A stretch of 64,000 nt of DNA from Actinomycetota bacterium (GTDB lineage Bacteria > Actinomycetota > Actinomycetes > Propionibacteriales > Propionibacteriaceae): NCBI GenBank assembly GCA_020161755.1, contig JAIUOS010000004.1:62001-126000 (forward strand), written 5' to 3'. Positions 43,906 to 51,896 of this stretch are shown here, in pieces. Made by a program: the position numbers and the translations under genes. Within the stretch, counting starts at the first letter, position 1, and the number at the start of each line of letters is the position of its first letter. The notes under the pieces were generated by a model that was given only the letters and a program-made list of their open reading frames with translations, had not been told where the DNA came from and made no database searches.

Positions 43906-44277
43906 ATGGACGAATGGGCATGGCAGGACAGCGCGCAGCGAGCCGCAGAGGCGCTGGGGCGTGCGCTCGACGCCGACTCGGCGGAGGACGCGGTCGCCGC
44001 GCTCGGGGACGCCGATTCGGCGCTCGAGGTGGCGTTGCGCGAGGCGATGGCCGCAGCCGTCATCGCCGGCGCCAGCATGCGCCGGGTTGCCGAGCTCACC
44101 GGGCTGGCACCCAACTCGGTGCCACCGCGCCTCGCCCGGAGCAAGGCGCTGAGCCCGTACGCCGGCGACGGGGCGATCACGTCCCAGGACATCGCGGTGG
44201 CGCGCTACGACGCCGCCGGCGGACGTCCACCGATGACCTTCACACCCAGACGAAAGGACCGACATGACCAATCCTGA
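43906..44277 (+). CDS. Small protein with a helix-turn-helix-like segment
   Basis: A 123-residue, largely helical, acidic protein. Residues about 45-75 (AAVIAGASMRRVAELTGLAPNSVPPRLARS) have the spacing of a helix-turn-helix, while the C-terminus is basic. It starts without a ribosome site directly after a strong promoter and overlaps the VWA gene by 14 bases. It may be an autoregulator of the two-gene unit. I do not recognise a named family. Confidence 0.6.
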   Translation: MDEWAWQDSAQRAAEALGRALDADSAEDAVAALGDADSALEVALREAMAAAVIAGASMRRVAELTGLAPNSVPPRLARSKALSPYAGDGAITSQDIAVARYDAAGGRPPMTFTPRRKDRHDQS

Positions 44278-44905
44278 ACTCAGCCACATCGAATTCCTCC
44301 TCGACCGGTCGGGCTCCATGAACTCGATCCGGACCGACGTCGAGGGCGGGTTCGACGCCTTCGTCGCCGACCAGAAGACCCACCCTGGCCGCTGCACCGT
44401 GAGCCTCGCGCAGTTCGACAACGAGTACGAACAGGTCTTCACCGCCATCGACGTGCGCGAGGTCGCCCCGCTGCACCTCGAGCCCCGCGGGTCCACCGCC
44501 ATGTTGGACGCGATCGGACGCAGCATCGTCGCGCTCGGCGTCCGGCTGGCCGCGTTGCCCGAGGCCGAGCGTCCCGGCACCGTGATCTTCGCGATCATGA
44601 CCGACGGCCTGGAGAACTCCTCGAAGGAGTTCGACTACCCCGCGGTCAAGGAGCTGATTACCCGGCAGGAGCGCGACTACAACTGGCAGTTCCTCTACAT
44701 GGGCGCCGACCAGGACGCGATCGAGGTGGGCATGAGGATCGGCGTGAGTGCCGACCGTTCGCTCACCTACGCGCGCGGACGCTCGCGGCAGGCGTACGCG
44801 GCGACCTCGGTGCTCTCCCGTCGGCTGAAGGAGGCGGCGGTCGCGGGTGCCCCGATGGCCGCGGTGACGTTCAGCGAGGCCGACCGTGAGGCGGCCGGGG
44901 AGTGA
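44264..44905 (+). CDS. VWA-domain protein
   Basis: A 213-residue protein consisting of one von Willebrand A domain: IEFLLDRSGSMNSI supplies the DxSxS metal-ion-dependent adhesion site, with the distal Thr in RGSTAML and Asp in IMTDGLENSS. There is no signal peptide or membrane segment, so it is cytoplasmic. AAAGGA precedes the ATG. It is coupled to the small upstream gene. Stand-alone VWA proteins often bind AAA+ ATPases or stress proteins, but no partner is encoded nearby. Confidence 0.85.
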   Translation: MTNPELSHIEFLLDRSGSMNSIRTDVEGGFDAFVADQKTHPGRCTVSLAQFDNEYEQVFTAIDVREVAPLHLEPRGSTAMLDAIGRSIVALGVRLAALPEAERPGTVIFAIMTDGLENSSKEFDYPAVKELITRQERDYNWQFLYMGADQDAIEVGMRIGVSADRSLTYARGRSRQAYAATSVLSRRLKEAAVAGAPMAAVTFSEADREAAGE

Positions 44906-44989
44906 GCTGAGCAGGGGCGGCAACTACCCACTTGTCGCAGTGTCAGTGGCGCGGAACAGAATGGCCGGGACAACCACACAGGAGGACAG

Positions 44990-45412
44990 ATGGCCCTGCT
45001 CAACCCCTACCTCAGCTTCCGCGGCAACGCGCGGGAGGCGATGGAGTTCTACCAGTCCGTGTTCGGCGGTGAGGTGACCTTCTCCACGTTCGGCGAGTAC
45101 GAGATGCCGGGCGTCGGCCCCGAGGAGGCCGACAAGATCATGCACAGCCAGCTGACCACGCCCGCCGGGTTCACGCTGATGGGCGCCGACACGCCGGCCG
45201 GCATGCCGTACGACGACGCCGACGGCGCCATCACGCTCTCGGTCAGTGGGCAGGACGAGGTTGAGCTCCGCGGCTACTGGGACGGGCTCGCCGACGGCGG
45301 CGAGATCACGCTGCCGCTGGAGAAGGCGCCGTGGGGCGACTCGTTCGGCCAGCTGAACGACCGCTACGGCACCCCGTGGATGTTCAACATCGCCGGCAGC
45401 CCGCAGGCCTGA
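44990..45412 (+). CDS. VOC-superfamily protein, PhnB/glyoxalase-like
   Basis: A 140-residue protein beginning LLNPYLSFRGNAREAMEFYQSVFGGEV, the hallmark of the PhnB-like branch of the vicinal-oxygen-chelate superfamily, and ending WGDSFGQLNDRYGTPWMFNI. These small proteins resemble glyoxalases and 3-demethylubiquinone methyltransferase-like folds; most have no assigned reaction. AGGAGG lies 6 bases before the ATG. A strong hairpin follows the stop. Confidence 0.87.
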   Translation: MALLNPYLSFRGNAREAMEFYQSVFGGEVTFSTFGEYEMPGVGPEEADKIMHSQLTTPAGFTLMGADTPAGMPYDDADGAITLSVSGQDEVELRGYWDGLADGGEITLPLEKAPWGDSFGQLNDRYGTPWMFNIAGSPQA

Positions 45413-45423
45413 GTAAGCCGGAC

Positions 45424-45458
45424 GGCGGGGGACCCGGTGCACGCCGGGTGCCCCCGCC
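45424..45458. terminator. GC-rich hairpin between convergent genes
   Basis: GGCGGGGG pairs with CCCCCGCC outside and ACCCGG with CCGGGT inside, with one bulged G and a 6-base loop, giving a 14-bp stem. It is placed between the VOC gene and xseB, which converge. No T-tract is present, as is common in high-GC actinobacteria. Confidence 0.75.
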
Positions 45459-45503
45459 GCGCTGCCTCTGCTGCCGGCTGCCGCGGGAGCGGGGAAGCGA
45501 CGT

Positions 45504-45698
45504 TCAGGCCTTCGGGCGGGCGGCGTCGATCTTGGCCCGGGCCCCGTCCAGCCACTGCTGGCAGATCGTGGCCAGCTGCTCGCCGCGCTCCCACAGCGCC
45601 ATCGACTCCGACAGCGGGACGCTGCCCGCTTCGAGCTTGCGGACGATCTCGACCAGCTGCTCGCGGGCTTCCTCGTAGGTGAGTTCGGGGGTGGCCAT
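45504..45698 (-). CDS. xseB: Exodeoxyribonuclease VII small subunit
   Basis: A 64-residue helical protein: LTYEEAREQLVEIVRKLEAG, SVPLSESMALWERGEQL and a basic C-terminal helix match XseB throughout its normal length. It assembles in several copies on XseA to form exonuclease VII, which degrades single-stranded DNA to acid-soluble oligonucleotides. It follows xseA with 2 bases between them. Confidence 0.95.
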   Translation of the reverse strand: MATPELTYEEAREQLVEIVRKLEAGSVPLSESMALWERGEQLATICQQWLDGARAKIDAARPKA

Positions 45699-45700
45699 GG

Positions 45701-46918
45701 TTACTCCTGCACTTCGATGTCGTCGACGGTGAGCCCGAGCCGGCCGTCGGCCAGCCGGGCGATGAGCCGGGCGCCGGGCTCGGTGGCCCCGACGCGTTCG
45801 ACCGAGCGCCCCTCGGCGTCGGCGAGGATCGCGTAACCCCGCTGCAAGGTGGCGAGCGGGGAGAGGGCACGCACCCGGTCGATGGTGTGGCCCAGGCCCA
45901 GCCGCTCCTCGCGCAGCCGGGTCTCGATCGCGCGGGTGAGCCGGTCGCGGGCGGTCTGGAGGCGCTCGTCGTGGCCCGCCAGGAACGCGGACGGGTCGCG
46001 CAGCACCGGCCGGCTGCGCAGCTCGGCCAGGCGGCGTTCGTCCAGCTCCACCCGGCCCACGATCGCGGTACGGACGCGGCCCAGGGCCGTCCGCACCAGG
46101 TCGGCCTCGGCGACCGCGTCCGGCACCACCCGCTTGGCCGCATCGGTCGGGGTGGACGCGCGCACGTCGGCCACCAGGTCGAGGATCGGGGTGTCGCTCT
46201 CGTGCCCGATCGCGCTCACCACCGGGGTGCGGCAGGCGAACACGGCCCGCGCGAGGGCCTCGTCGCTGAACGGCAGCAGGTCCTCCAGCGAGCCGCCGCC
46301 GCGCGCGACGATGATCACGTCCACCTCGGGACGGGCGTCCAGGAACCGGATCGCCTCGATCAGCTGCTCCACCGCCTGCGGGCCCTGCACCAGGGCGTGG
46401 CGCACGTCCACCACCGCGGCCGGCCAGCGGCGGGCGACGTTCTCGAGCACGTCCCGCTCGGCGGCGCTCTGCGCGCCGGTGACGAGGCCGATGCGGCGGG
46501 GCAGGAACGCCAGTCGCCGCTTGCGGGACGGGTCGAACAGGCCCTCGGCCTGCAACATGCGCTTGCGCTGCTCGATCGCGGCGAGCAGCCGTCCCTCGCC
46601 GGAGGGCCGCAGCTCGCTGCACTGGAACGTGAGCGAGCCGGACGTCGTCCACAACGTCGGACGCACCAGCGCGGCGACGATCGTGCCCTCGGTGAGCGGG
46701 CCAGCGGCGTCCAGCACCGCCGAGGAGGTGGAGATGCGCACCGAGACCTCGGCCAGGGTGTCGCGCATCGTCAGGAACTGGGTGGGGCCCTGGCGTCGCT
46801 TGATCTCGATCAGCTGGCCCTCGACCCACACCTCGCCGAGCCGCTCCACCCAGCTCTTGGTGGCGTTCACCACCGCGCGCAGCGGCTGCGGCTGCTCGGG
46901 CGAACTGGTCAACGGCAT
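45701..46918 (-). CDS. xseA: Exodeoxyribonuclease VII large subunit
   Basis: A 405-residue nuclease subunit. An N-terminal OB fold (about 15-110, WVEGQLIEIKRRQGPTQFLTMRD) binds single-stranded DNA; the catalytic domain includes LVTGAQSAAERDVLENVARRWP and IIVARGGGSLEDLLPFSDEALARAV, VSAIGHESDTPI; the C-terminal helices bind XseB. Upstream lies the divergent gap to ispH containing three family B repeats. Length and motifs are normal. Confidence 0.95.
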   Translation of the reverse strand: MPLTSSPEQPQPLRAVVNATKSWVERLGEVWVEGQLIEIKRRQGPTQFLTMRDTLAEVSVRISTSSAVLDAAGPLTEGTIVAALVRPTLWTTSGSLTFQCSELRPSGEGRLLAAIEQRKRMLQAEGLFDPSRKRRLAFLPRRIGLVTGAQSAAERDVLENVARRWPAAVVDVRHALVQGPQAVEQLIEAIRFLDARPEVDVIIVARGGGSLEDLLPFSDEALARAVFACRTPVVSAIGHESDTPILDLVADVRASTPTDAAKRVVPDAVAEADLVRTALGRVRTAIVGRVELDERRLAELRSRPVLRDPSAFLAGHDERLQTARDRLTRAIETRLREERLGLGHTIDRVRALSPLATLQRGYAILADAEGRSVERVGATEPGARLIARLADGRLGLTVDDIEVQE

Positions 46919-46956
46919 GCACGCAGGCTAGCGGTCGCCACCGACCCCCAGCGGAG

Positions 46957-47079
46957 TGAACGGAAAGGGGGACAGCCCCCCTTCCGGCCAGGATCCCGGG
47001 GTGGACCAAAAGGGGACAGTCCCCTTTCGGTCCACCGAGCCGGGGTGGACCAAAAGGGGACAGTCCCCTTTCGGTCCAC
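46957..47079. repeat. Family B palindromic repeats (three)
   Basis: The two right-hand copies, 47,001-47,035 and 47,045-47,079, are identical 35-bp palindromes offset by 44 bases with the core AAAGGGGACAGTCCCCTTT; the left copy near 46,959-46,987 is diverged. They sit in the divergent xseA/ispH gap, unlike the pair at 32,993 between convergent genes, so termination cannot be their only role. Confidence 0.9.
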
Positions 47080-47114
47080 CGGGCCCGCCCGGGGCGACAC
47101 GTAGACTGTGCGGC

Positions 47115-48074
47115 ATGCCAACCAAGCGAGTCGTGGTCGCTGCGCCCCGAGGCTACTGCGCGGGTGTCGACCGCGCGGTGGTCACCGTCGAGCGTGCCCT
47201 CGACGTGTACGGGCCGCCGGTCTACGTGCGCAAGCAGATCGTCCACAACCGCCACGTGGTCGAGGACCTGGAGGCCCGCGGGGCGGTCTTCGTCGAGGAA
47301 CTGGCCGAGGTGCCCACCGGCGCCACCGTGGTGTTCTCTGCGCACGGGGTCTCTCCCGCCGTCCACGACGAGGCCGCCGAGCGTGGGCTGAAGACCATCG
47401 ATGCGACCTGCCCGCTGGTGACGAAGGTGCACAACGAGGCCCGCCGGTTCGCCTCCCAGGGCGTCCAGATCCTGCTGATCGGCCACGCCGGGCACGAAGA
47501 GGTCGAGGGGACGACCGGGGAGGCGCCCGAGCACATCACGCTCGTCCAGCACCCCGACGACGTGGACGACGTGGAGCTCGACCCCGGCAAGGTGGCGTGG
47601 CTCAGCCAGACCACGCTCAGCGTGGACGAGACCTGGGAGACCGTCAGCCGGCTGCGCGACAAGTTCCCCGCGCTGATCGACCCGCCGAGCGACGACATCT
47701 GCTACGCCACCCAGAATCGGCAGTCGGCGGTCAAGCAGATCGCCCAGCACTCCGACCTGGTGATCGTGGTCGGCTCCCGCAACTCGTCCAACTCGGTGCG
47801 CCTGGTCGAGGTGGCCCTGGAAGCGGGCGCGAAGGCGTCCTACCGGGTGGACAACGCCGGCGAGATCGACCCGGCCTGGCTGGACGGCGTGGCCACCGTC
47901 GGCGTGACCTCCGGCGCCTCGGTGCCGGACGCGCTCGTCCAGGGCGTCCTGGACTACCTCACCGATCGGGGCTTCCCGCCGGCTGTGGAGGAGCGGCTGA
48001 CCGAGGAGAACCTGGTCTTCGCGCTGCCGCCGGAACTGCGCAAGGACCTGCGGCGCCAGACCGACGGCGACTGA
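47115..48074 (+). CDS. ispH: 4-hydroxy-3-methylbut-2-enyl diphosphate reductase
   Basis: A 319-residue IspH, the last enzyme of the MEP isoprenoid pathway, making IPP and DMAPP. The three iron-sulfur cysteines are in APRGYCAGV (Cys15), [12 protein letters not shown] and ICYATQNRQ; the substrate-binding FSAHGVSP and the catalytic-Glu-containing TTGEAPEHI loop are also present. TAGACT ends 7 bases before the ATG and there is no ribosome site, suggesting a leaderless message. In-frame sequence upstream belongs to the repeats and is excluded. Confidence 0.95.
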   Translation: MPTKRVVVAAPRGYCAGVDRAVVTVERALDVYGPPVYVRKQIVHNRHVVEDLEARGAVFVEELAEVPTGATVVFSAHGVSPAVHDEAAERGLKTIDATCPLVTKVHNEARRFASQGVQILLIGHAGHEEVEGTTGEAPEHITLVQHPDDVDDVELDPGKVAWLSQTTLSVDETWETVSRLRDKFPALIDPPSDDICYATQNRQSAVKQIAQHSDLVIVVGSRNSSNSVRLVEVALEAGAKASYRVDNAGEIDPAWLDGVATVGVTSGASVPDALVQGVLDYLTDRGFPPAVEERLTEENLVFALPPELRKDLRRQTDGD

Positions 48075-48432
48075 TCGACGTCTCCGCGGGGAGGGAATAG
48101 ATCGCGCCCGCCGGTGTTAGGGCCAGCGTGAGCGTCGTGGCCGTCCGATCGCTGCCCCCACTGGCAGCGTCCGATCGCGGTGGCCGTGAGTTGTCGCCCT
48201 CGACCGCTTCGCTCGACGGCTCCCGGACGCGCCGTCCGCCGCCCGTGCCCGGCCGAGTGTCAGTACCGACAGGCAGGCTGGTGTCGGAACGTCCGGAGCT
48301 TCCTTTCCGTGCAGCGCGTACCCCCGTGGGGCGGCGGGTACTGCAAGGTGAGCGAGCGCCGGTCACCGGCTTCGCCGACCGGGTGTGCCCTCAGCGCCGA
48401 CGGTGGCGTCCACGACCAGGAGGAGACACCCG
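48075..48432. other. 358-base leader region before the osmoprotectant operon
   Basis: No frame here is a convincing gene. The right end contains a CCGGTC/GACCGG hairpin and a possible start-blocking stem listed separately, and GGAGGAG as the ribosome site of the ATPase gene. The length and structure suggest a long 5' untranslated leader, but it matches no riboswitch class I recognise. Confidence 0.45.
48380..48432 (+). promoter_or_regulatory. Possible translation-blocking stem at the ABC operon start
   Basis: CGGGTGT (48,380-48,386) is the perfect complement of ACACCCG (48,426-48,432), which directly precedes the ATG; the GGAGGAG ribosome site lies just inside the enclosed loop. If formed, the stem would occlude initiation. 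A competing hairpin (CCGGTC/GACCGG) shares bases with its 5' arm, as an on/off switch would require. Confidence 0.4.
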
Positions 48433-49536
48433 ATGATCAGGTTCACCGACGTGACCAAGGTGTACCCCGGTGGCACCACGGCCGTGGGCGGGCTCAGCCT
48501 GACCGCCCCCACTGGGCAGATCACCGTGCTGGTCGGCCCGTCCGGCTGCGGCAAGACCACGTCGCTGCGCATGATCAACCGGATGATCGAGCCCACCAGC
48601 GGCACCATCGAGATTGACGGACGCGACACCGGCACCCTCGACCCGAACGAATTGCGCCGCGGCATCGGCTACGTGATCCAGAGCGGCGGGCTGTTCCCGC
48701 ACCGCACGATCCTCGACAACATCGCCACCGTGCCGCTGCTGCTGGGCTGGGACCGGGCCCGCGCCCGTGCACGGGCGCAGGACTTGCTCGAACGGGTCGG
48801 GCTCGACCCGGTGCTCGGCAAGCGGTACCCCAACCAGCTCTCCGGCGGCCAGCAGCAGCGTGTCGGGGTGGCCCGGGCGCTCGCCGCCGACCCGCCCGTG
48901 ATGCTGATGGACGAGCCGTTCAGCGCGGTCGACCCGGTGGTGCGCGAGCAGTTGCAGGACGAGTTCCTGCGCCTCCAGTCCGAGCTCGGCAAGACCATCG
49001 TGTTCGTCACCCACGACATCGACGAGGCCGTGAAGCTGGGCGACCAGGTGGCGGTGCTGCGGGTGGGCGGACGGCTCGCCCAGCTGGCGAGCCCGGCGAA
49101 ACTGCTGTCCGACCCGCACGACGACTTCGTGGCCGACTTCCTCGGGCGTGACCGTGGCTACCGCGGGCTGGCGTTCGCCGAGGCGCCCGAGCTGCCGCTG
49201 CGCGACGAGCCGGTGGTGCTGCTCGGCTCGTCCGTCGAACAGGCCGCCGCGATCGCCGCGGGCGACCGCTGGGTGCTGGTGGTGGACGAGGCGAGGGCGC
49301 CGCTCGGCTGGGCCGAGCCGGGCGTGCTCACCGGCGTGATCGACCGCGACCACCTGCACCGCGGCGGCACGGTCGCGAGGGTCGGGGGCTCGCTGCGGGC
49401 CGCTCTCGACGCCGCGCTGTCCTCACCGAGCCGGCGCGGCGTCCTGGTCGACGACGCCGACAGCCTGGTGGGCACCGTCCGCGCGCCCGACGTGCTCGCC
49501 GCCATCGAGCGGCGTCCGGACGGGGTGCCGGCATGA
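48433..49536 (+). CDS. Osmoprotectant ABC transporter ATP-binding protein
   Basis: A 367-residue ATPase of the ProV/OpuCA type. Walker A is GPSGCGKTTSLRMI, the signature is LSGGQQQRVGVARALAAD, Walker B VMLMDEPFSAVDP, and the H-loop VTHDIDEAVKLGD. The C-terminal 110 residues form a degenerate CBS pair, which in OpuA senses ionic strength or c-di-AMP. The stop overlaps the first permease start. It energises uptake of glycine betaine, proline betaine or a related compatible solute. Confidence 0.92.
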   Translation: MIRFTDVTKVYPGGTTAVGGLSLTAPTGQITVLVGPSGCGKTTSLRMINRMIEPTSGTIEIDGRDTGTLDPNELRRGIGYVIQSGGLFPHRTILDNIATVPLLLGWDRARARARAQDLLERVGLDPVLGKRYPNQLSGGQQQRVGVARALAADPPVMLMDEPFSAVDPVVREQLQDEFLRLQSELGKTIVFVTHDIDEAVKLGDQVAVLRVGGRLAQLASPAKLLSDPHDDFVADFLGRDRGYRGLAFAEAPELPLRDEPVVLLGSSVEQAAAIAAGDRWVLVVDEARAPLGWAEPGVLTGVIDRDHLHRGGTVARVGGSLRAALDAALSSPSRRGVLVDDADSLVGTVRAPDVLAAIERRPDGVPA

Positions 49537-50177
49537 AGTGGTTCCTCGGACACCTCGGGCAGGTCGGCTCGCTGATGGTCAACCATGCCGTGCTGGCGGT
49601 CGCGCCGCTGGTCATCGGGCTGCTGCTGGCCGTGCCGCTCGGCTGGCTCGCGCAGCGGTACCGTTGGCTGCGCACGCCGCTGATCGCCGGCACCGGGCTG
49701 CTCTACACGATCCCGTCGCTGGCCCTGTTCATCCTGATGCCGCTGGTGCTGGGCACCGGCATCCTCGACCCGGTGAACGTGGTGGTCGCGCTCACCGTGT
49801 ACACCGTGGCGCTGCTGGTACGCACGGTGGCCGACGGGCTCGCGTCCGTGCCCCAGGAGGTGCTCCAGGCCGCGACCGCGATGGGCATCGGCAACGTCCG
49901 GCGCTTCTGGAGCGTCGAACTGCCGCTGGCGGTGCCGGTGATCGCGGCCGGGCTGCGCGTGGCCGCGGTCAGCAATGTCTCGATCGTCTCGGTCGCGGCG
50001 CTGCTCGGCATCCCACAGCTCGGGTCGCTGTTCACCGACGGGTTCGCGCGCGCTTTCCTCGACCCGATCGTGGTGGGCATCATCGCCTGCATCGTGCTGG
50101 CGCTGGTGCTCGACCTGGCCATCATCGCGATCAGCCGGGCGGTCACGCCCTGGCGGCGGACGCAGGTGCCCGCATGA
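49533..50177 (+). CDS. Osmoprotectant ABC transporter permease 1
   Basis: A 214-residue permease with about six membrane segments and the EAA-like loop EVLQAATAMGIGNVRRFWSVELPLAVPVI of binding-protein-dependent importers. VGLYTIPS-like GTGLLYTIPSLALFILMPL is characteristic of OpuBB/OpuCB proteins. ATG overlaps the ATPase stop and its stop overlaps the second permease (ATGA). Confidence 0.92.
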   Translation: MKWFLGHLGQVGSLMVNHAVLAVAPLVIGLLLAVPLGWLAQRYRWLRTPLIAGTGLLYTIPSLALFILMPLVLGTGILDPVNVVVALTVYTVALLVRTVADGLASVPQEVLQAATAMGIGNVRRFWSVELPLAVPVIAAGLRVAAVSNVSIVSVAALLGIPQLGSLFTDGFARAFLDPIVVGIIACIVLALVLDLAIIAISRAVTPWRRTQVPA

Positions 50178-50905
50178 ACCTGTTGTGGCGCTGGCTCACC
50201 GACCCGGCCAGCTGGGAGGGCAGCGCCGGCATCCCCGCGCGGGTGGCCGAGCACCTCGCGTACTCGGCGAGCACGCTGGTGCTGGCCGCGTTGATCGGCA
50301 TCCCGCTCGGCCTGTGGATCGGGCACACCGGACGCGGTCGCGTGCTGGTGGTGAACCTGGTGAACGGCATGCGGTCGGTGCCCACGCTGGGGCTGCTCTT
50401 CGCCGCGGTGCTGGTCCTCGGCCCGCTGCTCGGCGGCGACATCGCGTTCCTGGTGCCGTCGATCTTCGTGCTGGTCCTGCTCGCCGTGCCGCCGATCCTG
50501 GCCGGCGCGTACGCCGGCGTCGAAGGCGTCGACCCCGGCGCGCGCGACGCGGCGCGCGGCATGGGCATGAGCTCGCGCGAGGTGCTGTTCCGGGTCGAGG
50601 TGCCGTGCGCGCTGCCGCTGATCTTCAGCGGCCTGCGCTCCGCCGCGCTCCAGGTGATCGCCACCGCGACGCTCGCCGCGTCGGTCAGCCTCGGGGGGCT
50701 GGGACGCTTCCTGATCGACGGCCAGGCCTACCGCGACTACGGGCAGATGGCCGGCGGCGCCCTTCTCGTGGCCGTGCTCGCCATGCTCGTCGACCTCGTT
50801 TTCGCCGTGGTGCAGCGCCTGGTGGTCTCCCCGGGCCTCGCGCCGGCCCGAACCAGCCGCCGCGCGGCCCGCCGGGCGGCGGCCGCGGCGCTCTCACCGA
50901 CCTGA
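50174..50905 (+). CDS. Osmoprotectant ABC transporter permease 2
   Basis: A 243-residue permease paired with the preceding one. NGMRSVPTLGLLFAAVLVLG and the coupling loop GVDPGARDAARGMGMSSREVLFRVEVP mark the OpuCD/ProW group. The N-terminus begins with a soluble WLTDPASWEGSAGIPARVAEHL segment typical of the second permease. It ends with an arginine- and alanine-rich tail. Heterodimeric permeases of this kind combine with a lipoprotein binding protein, encoded next. Confidence 0.92.
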   Translation: MNLLWRWLTDPASWEGSAGIPARVAEHLAYSASTLVLAALIGIPLGLWIGHTGRGRVLVVNLVNGMRSVPTLGLLFAAVLVLGPLLGGDIAFLVPSIFVLVLLAVPPILAGAYAGVEGVDPGARDAARGMGMSSREVLFRVEVPCALPLIFSGLRSAALQVIATATLAASVSLGGLGRFLIDGQAYRDYGQMAGGALLVAVLAMLVDLVFAVVQRLVVSPGLAPARTSRRAARRAAAAALSPT

Positions 50906-50932
50906 CAGCAGGAAACCAGAAAGAAGGAAGAG

Positions 50933-51856
50933 ATGAAGAAACACCTCGCGATCCTCGTCGCGGCCACGGCGTCCCTGGCGCTGACGGCCTGCGGCTCCGG
51001 CGATCCGCTGGCCAGTTCAGCCCCCGCCAGCTCGGCCGCGTCCAGTGGTTCGACGGTCTCGCTGGTCGTCGGCTCGGCGAACTTCCCCGAGAACGAGCTG
51101 CTCGCCGACATCTACGCCGGCGCCCTCACCGCGAAGGGGGTGCAGGTCACGACCAAGCTCAACATCGCCTCGCGCGAGACCTATGTGCCGGCGCTGAAGA
51201 ACGGCGAGATCGACCTGATCCCGGAGTACACCGGCGGCTTCTCCAAGTACCTGAACGCCGACGCCGACATCTCCGATGAGGCGACCGCGCTCGCGTCCCT
51301 GAAGTCGTTGCTGCCGGACAACCTGGAGGCGCTGGAGCCGTCGAAGGCGCAGGACAAGGACTCGATCACGGTCACCCGCGCCACGGCCGACAAGTACAAC
51401 CTGACGACCATCGATGACCTGGCGCCCGTCGCGGGGGAGATGGTGCTCGGCGGCCCGCCGGAGTGGAAGAACCGTGCGCTCGGGGTGCCCGGCCTGAAGA
51501 AGGTCTACGGCCTGGTGTTCAAGGACTTCCGCGCCACGGACGCGGCCGGCCCGCTGACCGTGCAGGCGCTGAAGAACGGCCAGATCCAGGCCGGCAACCT
51601 GTTCACGACCGACCCGTCGATCAAGGCCAACGACTTCGTCACGCTCGAGGACACGAAGAGCTTCTTCGGCGCCCAGAACGTGGTGCCGGTGATCAACAAG
51701 GCGAAGGCCACCCCCGAGGTGGTCGCCGCCCTGAACGCCGTCTCGGCCAAGCTCGACACCGACACCCTGGCCACCCTGGTGACCAAGGTCGTGGTGGACA
51801 AGGACGACGCCGCCACCGTCGCGTCCGACTGGCTGACCTCCGTCGGCCTGGCCTGA
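50933..51856 (+). CDS. Osmoprotectant substrate-binding lipoprotein
   Basis: A 307-residue OpuAC/OpuBC-family protein. The signal peptide MKKHLAILVAATASLALTAC ends in a lipobox with Cys20 for lipid attachment, followed by a Ser/Ala-rich linker. The mature domain has SANFPENELLADIYAGAL and GEIDLIPEYTGGF, the quaternary-amine binding protein signature. GAAAGAAGGAAGAG precedes the ATG. It delivers betaine- or choline-like solutes to the two permeases. Confidence 0.92.
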   Translation: MKKHLAILVAATASLALTACGSGDPLASSAPASSAASSGSTVSLVVGSANFPENELLADIYAGALTAKGVQVTTKLNIASRETYVPALKNGEIDLIPEYTGGFSKYLNADADISDEATALASLKSLLPDNLEALEPSKAQDKDSITVTRATADKYNLTTIDDLAPVAGEMVLGGPPEWKNRALGVPGLKKVYGLVFKDFRATDAAGPLTVQALKNGQIQAGNLFTTDPSIKANDFVTLEDTKSFFGAQNVVPVINKAKATPEVVAALNAVSAKLDTDTLATLVTKVVVDKDDAATVASDWLTSVGLA

Positions 51857-51896
51857 TCCTCCCCGGGTAGCGTGCACTCGTCAGGAGGGCAGCGCG

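Noticed and set aside
46956-47114. N-terminal extension of IspH
   Set aside because: It would encode the family B palindromes; the family normally begins at the ATG at 47,115 just before the first cysteine.
48075-48432. Known riboswitch in the osmoprotectant leader
   Set aside because: I could not match any conserved core of a named class; only generic hairpins are visible.
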